NCBI GenBank assembly: GCA_025201845.1
Contig: MU604153.1
Span: 1-10,493 of the forward strand
From: Martensiomyces pterosporus
Taxonomy: Eukaryota; Kickxellomycota; Kickxellomycetes; Kickxellales; Kickxellaceae
Direction: 5' to 3'
DNA: 10,493 nucleotides
A program made the position numbers and the translations under genes. How positions within the stretch are numbered: position 1 is the first letter of the stretch; each line of letters begins with the position of its first letter. This document shows, piece by piece, positions 6,211 through 10,493 of this stretch. Under the pieces are notes generated by a model. That model made no database searches and was not told the origin of the DNA. It worked only from the letters and a program-made list of their open reading frames with translations.

Positions 6211-7749
6211 CTAATCATTGGACTCGGCCTTGGCGGCAATCTTTTTCTTCAGCCTGCGCACATCCTCATCAACAGCCGCCAGCTTGCCGGCAATCGCCAG
6301 GAACGAGTCGTTCTGGTACTGAATGATATCTGACACTGCTTTGGGCGTGGGCCTGCCCGACTGCGCTGCATCGCCGGCGTTCTGTGTCTTGGCCACAGCC
6401 GTCCCCACGTGCCTCTCAAGCTGGTCCAGTCGCTCGGCCAGGAGCTGGGCCGACGTCTCGACGCGCGAGAGCCACTCCCAGTAGTACTCGCTGGCTACGT
6501 CAAGGTGCATGCTGGCAAACTGAATCCTCCTGACTGCCTCAAATGGATCCACCATGGTGCTGCCTTCATTCGCATTAGCTGGTTTTGCTTCTGCTTGCTG
6601 CTGCTGCTGTTGATCTTGCTGCTGCTGCTGCTGCTGCTGGGCATTCGGGTCATTATCGAATCCTTGCTGGTTGAGCTGGCTAAAGAGCAGTGGTGCTCCC
6701 GCCACAGGGTCGCCGTTCTGCAGCGCCAGCAGCGTGCGCTGCCTAGTAGCCACCTGCAGTGGGGTTAGCCCGCTCTGTCCCCACGACCCGTCGTCGGTCG
6801 CATGGGCCACCAAAGACGCGCCCTTCTCCGCATGGTTCACGGCGAAGTTGACCTGCTGCTTGGCATCATCCACGCGCTCGCGATCACCAGCCAAAGTCAT
6901 CTTCACCACGTGCAGTTCGTGTGCGAGCTTCTGCACTGTGCGCGTTACCTGCTTGAGCTCTTTCTCTGTCTCGTCCGTCATGATACTATCGCCGATTTGG
7001 ATCTGCACCTGCTTATGGCGCTCAATTTCCTCCAGGGTCTTTTGGACCGCCTCGGGGAGGTCAACAAACTTTGTCTTTCTAGTGATTCCTGGTGCCGCTG
7101 GCGCTGCAGTGGCTGCTGTAGCTGTGGATCCAAATGCAGGTGCCGCTGTGGTAGTTGTCGCCGCTGCTTTGTTGCCAAACAGTCCGCCTCCAATAGTGCT
7201 GGTAGGAGCGGTGCTGCTCGATCCAAACAGCCCACCACCTGCAGCACTGGTGGCTGCCGTGCTACTTGAGCCAAACAAACCGCCGCCAGTTGTGGTAGTT
7301 GCAGCCGTGTTGCCCGAGCCAAACAGCCCACCTCCAGCAGTACTAGTCACTGCACTAGTCGCCGTGTTGCCTGATCCGAATAACCCGCTACCGCTGCTGG
7401 CAGCGTTGGTGGTGGACCCAAACAGGCTGGTGCCTCCGCCAGCAGCGCTCGTAGCTCCTGCTGCATTGCTAGATCCAAACAACCCACCGCCGCCGATGCT
7501 CTGGCCAGCTGCTCCCGCGTTAGTGTTCGACCCAAACGAGGGCGTACCAAAGGCTGGTGCTGCCGGTGCTGTGTTTGTTGCCGTCGAGCCAAATGTCGGT
7601 GCCGACGAGGTGTTTGTTGCGCCAAATGAGCCCTGGCCAAAAGTCGAGGCAGGGGCACCGCCTGTGCTTCCGCCTCCACCGAAGCCTCCAAATTGGAATC
7701 CGCCGCTGCCTCCACTGGCTGTGTTGCTTGTGTTGCTGGCTCCGAACAT
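6211..7749 (-). CDS. NUP49: FG nucleoporin of the Nup49/Nup58 family (central channel complex)
   Basis: Part of the Nsp1-Nup57-Nup49 (Nup62-54-58) complex lining the nuclear pore channel, where its FG repeats bind transport receptors. From the ATG at 7749-7747 it has 512 residues. Residues 1-207 hold 16 FG dipeptides, six of them GLFG, in Gly/Ala/Ser/Thr-rich spacers. From 224 on the protein is helical: FVDLPEAVQKTLEEIERHKQ (228-247) matches the LPKEVQ...IE segment of Nup49. EYYWEWLSRVETSAQLL (421-437) matches the YFFHLVNSFEQRL helix of Nup58. The last helix (480-507, NDSFLAIAGKLAAVDEDV) matches the Nup58 end. A Gln run (371-385) interrupts the helical part. An ATG at 7860 would add 37 residues, but these cover a likely intron end and are unlike the family, so I prefer the start MFGASN. 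Nup57/Nup54 is the less likely alternative. Confidence 0.87.
   Translation of the reverse strand: MFGASNTSNTASGGSGGFQFGGFGGGGSTGGAPASTFGQGSFGATNTSSAPTFGSTATNTAPAAPAFGTPSFGSNTNAGAAGQSIGGGGLFGSSNAAGATSAAGGGTSLFGSTTNAASSGSGLFGSGNTATSAVTSTAGGGLFGSGNTAATTTTGGGLFGSSSTAATSAAGGGLFGSSSTAPTSTIGGGLFGNKAAATTTTAAPAFGSTATAATAAPAAPGITRKTKFVDLPEAVQKTLEEIERHKQVQIQIGDSIMTDETEKELKQVTRTVQKLAHELHVVKMTLAGDRERVDDAKQQVNFAVNHAEKGASLVAHATDDGSWGQSGLTPLQVATRQRTLLALQNGDPVAGAPLLFSQLNQQGFDNDPNAQQQQQQQQDQQQQQQAEAKPANANEGSTMVDPFEAVRRIQFASMHLDVASEYYWEWLSRVETSAQLLAERLDQLERHVGTAVAKTQNAGDAAQSGRPTPKAVSDIIQYQNDSFLAIAGKLAAVDEDVRRLKKKIAAKAESND
6595..6639. repeat. CAG/CAA triplet repeat encoding a Gln tract
   Basis: Minus-strand CAG/CAA codons give eight Gln, one Asp and six Gln (residues 371-385 of the nucleoporin). 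The tract sits in a loop between predicted helical segments, so it is probably tolerated. Seven CAG codons are in uninterrupted order. Confidence 0.93.
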
Positions 7750-8371
7750 TGCCTGGCCAGGTGCTCCCAAGTACGAAATAGAAGTAGAATGCTGCAAGAA
7801 AAACGCCCGATTTAAGCGAAAAAAAAAGAGAGGCTCGCGAGCGCAAGAAACTGCCGCCATACGTAGCCGTGCTCAGATTTTTATTGACAACAGAGCAGCG
7901 GCCGGGGACGCGTCCCCTTGGGCGCCACATGACAGCGCCAGCCTTCGCTCTCCCCAACAACAATCAATAAACCGAGGCCGCAACGCTGAGAACCATCACA
8001 GCAGCCAGAGCGCTTGGCCTGCGAAATGCACTCTTTATTTATTTGCATCTTCCTTTTGTCATCTGTAAATCTGCGTCTTTGCGCTATTGCCGTTGTCTGC
8101 TAATCATACCCCAAGAGACGCGCCCAGCAGCTAGCTTGACATTGTTGATACTCTGGCAATTCCTGCGCACATTTTGCAAAACCGCTTTCGCTTTCTTTGT
8201 TGACTGGTCCAGGCCTTCTAGCGCTGCGCTCAGGGAGGAACACCAGGTGTGGAAAGTCTCCTGTTATTCACTTTGTTTTTATTATCTGCCCATATACCAT
8301 AGCTTTTCTGCTGCCTGGCTTGTGGCTTGCTCTTCAGCACGCGCATACTCTGCTTTTTCTTCGGCCCAGAA
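7750..8371. promoter_or_regulatory. Divergent promoter region between the nucleoporin and PAC1/LIS1 genes
   Basis: The two genes point away from each other and their start codons are 622 bp apart, so both promoters should lie here. I see a candidate 5' UTR intron on the nucleoporin side (7792-7862) and an AATAAATAAA run on the minus strand (8034-8043). A weak TATA-like CATATACC lies at 8291-8298, about 75-80 bp before the LIS1 ATG. No CCAAT box was found. No further gene is supported. Confidence 0.55.
7792..7862 (-). other. Candidate 71-nt intron in the 5' UTR of the nucleoporin gene
   Basis: On the minus strand, GTATGG (7862-7857) fits a fungal 5' splice site. The segment then has a T-rich run, a CTTAAAT branch-like sequence (about 20 nt before the end) and TTTTTCTTGCAG ending at 7792. 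The ATG at 7860 would lie inside this intron, leaving the ATG at 7749 as the first codon in the nucleoporin frame. All signals are seen directly; that splicing happens is inferred. Confidence 0.45.
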
Positions 8372-9706
8372 ATGTCGTCGTCGACTGAGCACATACTGCC
8401 TGAGCGGCAAAAGAAGGAGCTGCAAAAGGCGATCCTGGACTTTATGCAGACACAAGGGTACACAGAGAGCTCTGAGATATTTGCCAAAGAGACGGGCAAC
8501 GAGGGGTTTGTAGCGGATGCCAAGGACAGGCACCACAACCTGCTGGCAAAGAAATGGACGTCGGTAATCAGGCTGCAGAGGAAGATAATGGAGCTGGAGA
8601 CCAAGCTGTCAAAGCTCCAGGAAGACATTAGGTCGGGTGCCGTGGTGCGGCGAGGGGCTGGAAAGACTACAGAGTGGCTGCCGCGGCCGCCAGCCAAGAC
8701 CAAGCTCGCGCAGCACAGGATGCCCGTTACCAGGGTGCGCTTCCACCCACAGTACACGGTCTTGGCGACGGCATCCGAGGACATGACGGTGAAAATTTGG
8801 GACTCCGAGTCGGGTGACTTTGAGCGCACCCTGAAGGGCCATACCAAGGCGGTCCAGGATATGACGTTTGATACAAAGGGCCAGATACTGGTGACGTGCT
8901 CGGCCGACCTTACGTTGAGGGTGTGGGACGTTGCGGATGAGTACAAGTGCGTGCGCACCTTGCATGGACACGATCACTGCGTGTCGGCCGTGTGCTTCTT
9001 GGGCGCTGACAAGCTGGTCTCGGCGTCGCGCGACAAAACCGTCAAGATCTGGGAAGTTGCGACGGGATACTGCGTCAAGACACTGGCGGGGCATGCGGAG
9101 TGGGTGCGTGGAGTGTCGGCAACTGAGGACGCGAGGCTTATTTGCACGGCGTCGAACGACCAGAGCGTCAGGCTGTGGGATGCTGCAACGGGCGAGTGCA
9201 AGGCGGACATGCGCGGGCATGAGAACGTTGTGGAGGTGGCCAAGTTTGCGCCTGTGAATGCGTACGCCTGTCTTAGGCGACTCGCTGGCCTCCCGCCGCT
9301 GAAGCACTCGGCGCCCACAGCAGCAGTTAATGGCAGCGGATCTGCGAACGGAGTCGATGCAGCAACACCAGCACCAGCGACGGGCGTTACACCCGGGCAG
9401 TTTATCGTTAGTGGATCGCGCGACAAGACACTGCGGCTCTGGGACAGCAGCTCGGGCCAATTGTACCACACCTTCGTTGGCCACGACGATTGGGTACGAG
9501 ACTTTGTGTTCCACCCGTCTGGAAAGACGATCATTTCAGTGTCGGACGATAAGACCATGCGTGTCTGGGATCTGGCCACCGGGAGGTGCGCAAAGACCAT
9601 TGAGGCGGCAGCGCACTTCACCACATGTGTCGACTTTAGCGTCGTCAGTCCGCTGGTAGCCACCGGGTCTGTGGACACTGAAGTGTCGCTATGGGAGTGT
9701 CGGTGA
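8372..9706 (+). CDS. PAC1: LIS1/PAC1, dynein regulator with LisH domain and seven WD40 repeats
   Basis: Binds the dynein motor domain and works with NudE-type partners in nuclear migration and spindle positioning (family knowledge). The 444 residues begin with a LisH dimerisation motif (about 8-40, ILPERQKKELQKAILDFM), then a short coiled coil (about 60-86). Seven WD40 blades follow, ending near residues 144 (KIWD), 186 (RVWD), 228 (KIWE), 270 (RLWD), 358 (RLWD), 400 (RVWD) and 442 (LWE). Blade 5 carries a low-complexity insertion (about 302-342, rich in Ala, Pro and Thr), also seen in other fungal PAC1 proteins. The length fits fungal PAC1. The ATG at 8372 is the first after an in-frame TAG (8300-8302), and no intron is present. 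It diverges from the nucleoporin gene. Retention of LisH separates it from other WD40 proteins. Confidence 0.96.
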   Translation: MSSSTEHILPERQKKELQKAILDFMQTQGYTESSEIFAKETGNEGFVADAKDRHHNLLAKKWTSVIRLQRKIMELETKLSKLQEDIRSGAVVRRGAGKTTEWLPRPPAKTKLAQHRMPVTRVRFHPQYTVLATASEDMTVKIWDSESGDFERTLKGHTKAVQDMTFDTKGQILVTCSADLTLRVWDVADEYKCVRTLHGHDHCVSAVCFLGADKLVSASRDKTVKIWEVATGYCVKTLAGHAEWVRGVSATEDARLICTASNDQSVRLWDAATGECKADMRGHENVVEVAKFAPVNAYACLRRLAGLPPLKHSAPTAAVNGSGSANGVDAATPAPATGVTPGQFIVSGSRDKTLRLWDSSSGQLYHTFVGHDDWVRDFVFHPSGKTIISVSDDKTMRVWDLATGRCAKTIEAAAHFTTCVDFSVVSPLVATGSVDTEVSLWECR

Positions 9707-10493
9707 GATTGCGCATCATTTATCGCTTTTATCGTCTATTCCCATGCTCAAAGCGCCCCCTTTCTCGGTAGCTTGAAATCGCTGCCGTCCCCACTCAATA
9801 TACTCTAATTCAGGAAACTGAATCTATATTGAACAGCCTAGCTTGTGTTGATTATCGTCTAACGCCTAAGCCAATCCCGGTTGGCTTTCTGCCAACTCGG
9901 TGCTTCCACATATATGTCTACATGTATGAGTGGCCATTGTTCCCATGGGTGGCTTTGTCGGGTGCCTGTCATTTAGACGACAGGACAAGGAAGCGAAGCA
10001 GCTCAGGGCTTCTTCGTTGCTATCTGGAAGATAAGGTGTCTTGGGGGCATGAAAGGCCAGAGGTACCAGCAGCAGCGCACGAGGCAGCGCCAGCCAGCGC
10101 TCCACAGCGCGGACCCTTTTCTCCCTGAGTGTCCCTATCGCATCCCCAACAAAGCGCTGCAGCGACCCGCTGCTCTGTTGCTTTTTCCACGCCTTTATTC
10201 ACGCCCTTGCCCAGTCTGGGCGAAGGAGTGTTGTGCGTGTGAGCAAAGCGAATAGTAAAGCGAATGTATTAGAATAAAAGCGAAGGGGGTGTTTGCGAAG
10301 CTAAAGAACCCCAGAGAGAGAAAGCAGGATCATCGAAGTATTTATGTACGCATCTGCTCAGGCACTGCCGGTAATCCCGACAACAGGAGCACGTGAGCGT
10401 GAGCGCGTGAGAGGGCTAATGGACAGTGAATGTGATGTTGAATGTGGATCGAGGTGGATCGATGGTATCGATATATTGTCACTGCTCATTTAT
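9707..10493. other. Downstream stretch with no supported gene
   Basis: Begins with the PAC1/LIS1 3' UTR. It contains a 7-bp-stem hairpin (9868-9887), a second weak hairpin (9965-9984), AATAAA on the plus strand (10273-10278), a CACGTG E-box (10390-10395) and short GTGGATCGA-type repeats near the right edge (10444-10475). Open frames of 60-99 codons exist on both strands but show no domain or coding character. I found no tRNA. The right end could be the promoter of a gene beyond the window. Confidence 0.5.
9868..9887. repeat. Inverted repeat with 7-bp arms
   Basis: AAGCCAA (9868-9874) and TTGGCTT (9881-9887) are exact reverse complements around a 6-nt loop, 162 bp after the PAC1/LIS1 stop codon. 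In a fungal gene this is not a transcription terminator. It may be chance, or a paired CCAAT-like binding site. Confidence 0.4.

Noticed and set aside
5865..6239. 124-codon minus-strand frame with an AVKW-type repeat
   Set aside because: The repeat comes from the 12-bp tandem DNA repeat, the frame overlaps the nucleoporin end, and no domain is visible.
6671..8068. 465-codon plus-strand open frame rich in Pro, Ala and Val
   Set aside because: Antisense shadow of the nucleoporin FG-repeat region; the repeated DPN/PPP pattern is the complement of GLFG-type codons.
8230..9678. Long minus-strand open frames
   Set aside because: Shadows of PAC1/LIS1, whose plus-strand frame gives LisH and seven WD40 repeats.
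9829..10255. Several 60-99 codon frames on both strands
   Set aside because: Overlapping, without domains, and not distinguishable from chance.
1..10493. CRISPR arrays, prokaryotic operons, tRNA genes and transposon ends
   Set aside because: No spaced direct repeats, no tRNA-like B-box with matching arms, and no terminal inverted repeats with target duplications were seen by eye. The genes are eukaryotic.

Overview
The window looks like nuclear DNA from a fungus. It carries a fungal-type endopolyphosphatase, an FG-repeat nucleoporin and a PAC1/LIS1 homologue. All are read with the standard code, as single long exons separated by roughly 0.6-1 kb. Compact, nearly intronless genes plus a PAC1 that keeps the LisH domain suggest an early-diverging filamentous lineage. 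My guess is Kickxellomycotina-like, but no marker here proves that.

Left part (1-3303): the 5' part of an arsenite methyltransferase gene runs off the left edge on the minus strand. It has a clear TATA box, a CRE-like site and paired CCAAT boxes upstream. Next comes a decayed minus-strand reading frame with three internal stops (802-1122). After that are two small minus-strand genes, 1416-1904 and 2370-2654. Both encode an N-terminal membrane segment, a charged cytosolic stretch and C-terminal PPxY-type motifs. A doubtful third small frame (2086-2313) lies between them. The PPxY pair is the least familiar thing in the window; it resembles the architecture of adaptors for NEDD4/Rsp5 ubiquitin ligases.

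Middle (3304-7749): a 662-residue type II membrane endopolyphosphatase (PPN1 family) and a 512-residue FG nucleoporin of the Nup49/Nup58 family, both on the minus strand. They are separated by about 0.9 kb of apparently non-coding DNA. The nucleoporin has a probable 71-nt intron just upstream of its likely true start.

Right part (7750-10493): a 622-bp divergent promoter region separates the nucleoporin from PAC1/LIS1 on the plus strand (8372-9706). The last 787 bp hold no gene I can support.

The genes do not form an obvious pathway. They cover arsenic methylation, membrane protein sorting (inferred), vacuolar polyphosphate turnover, nuclear pore transport and dynein regulation, which is ordinary for a fungal chromosome. 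Several coding regions carry in-frame microsatellites (Ala-Pro, Ser-Thr and Gln tracts).
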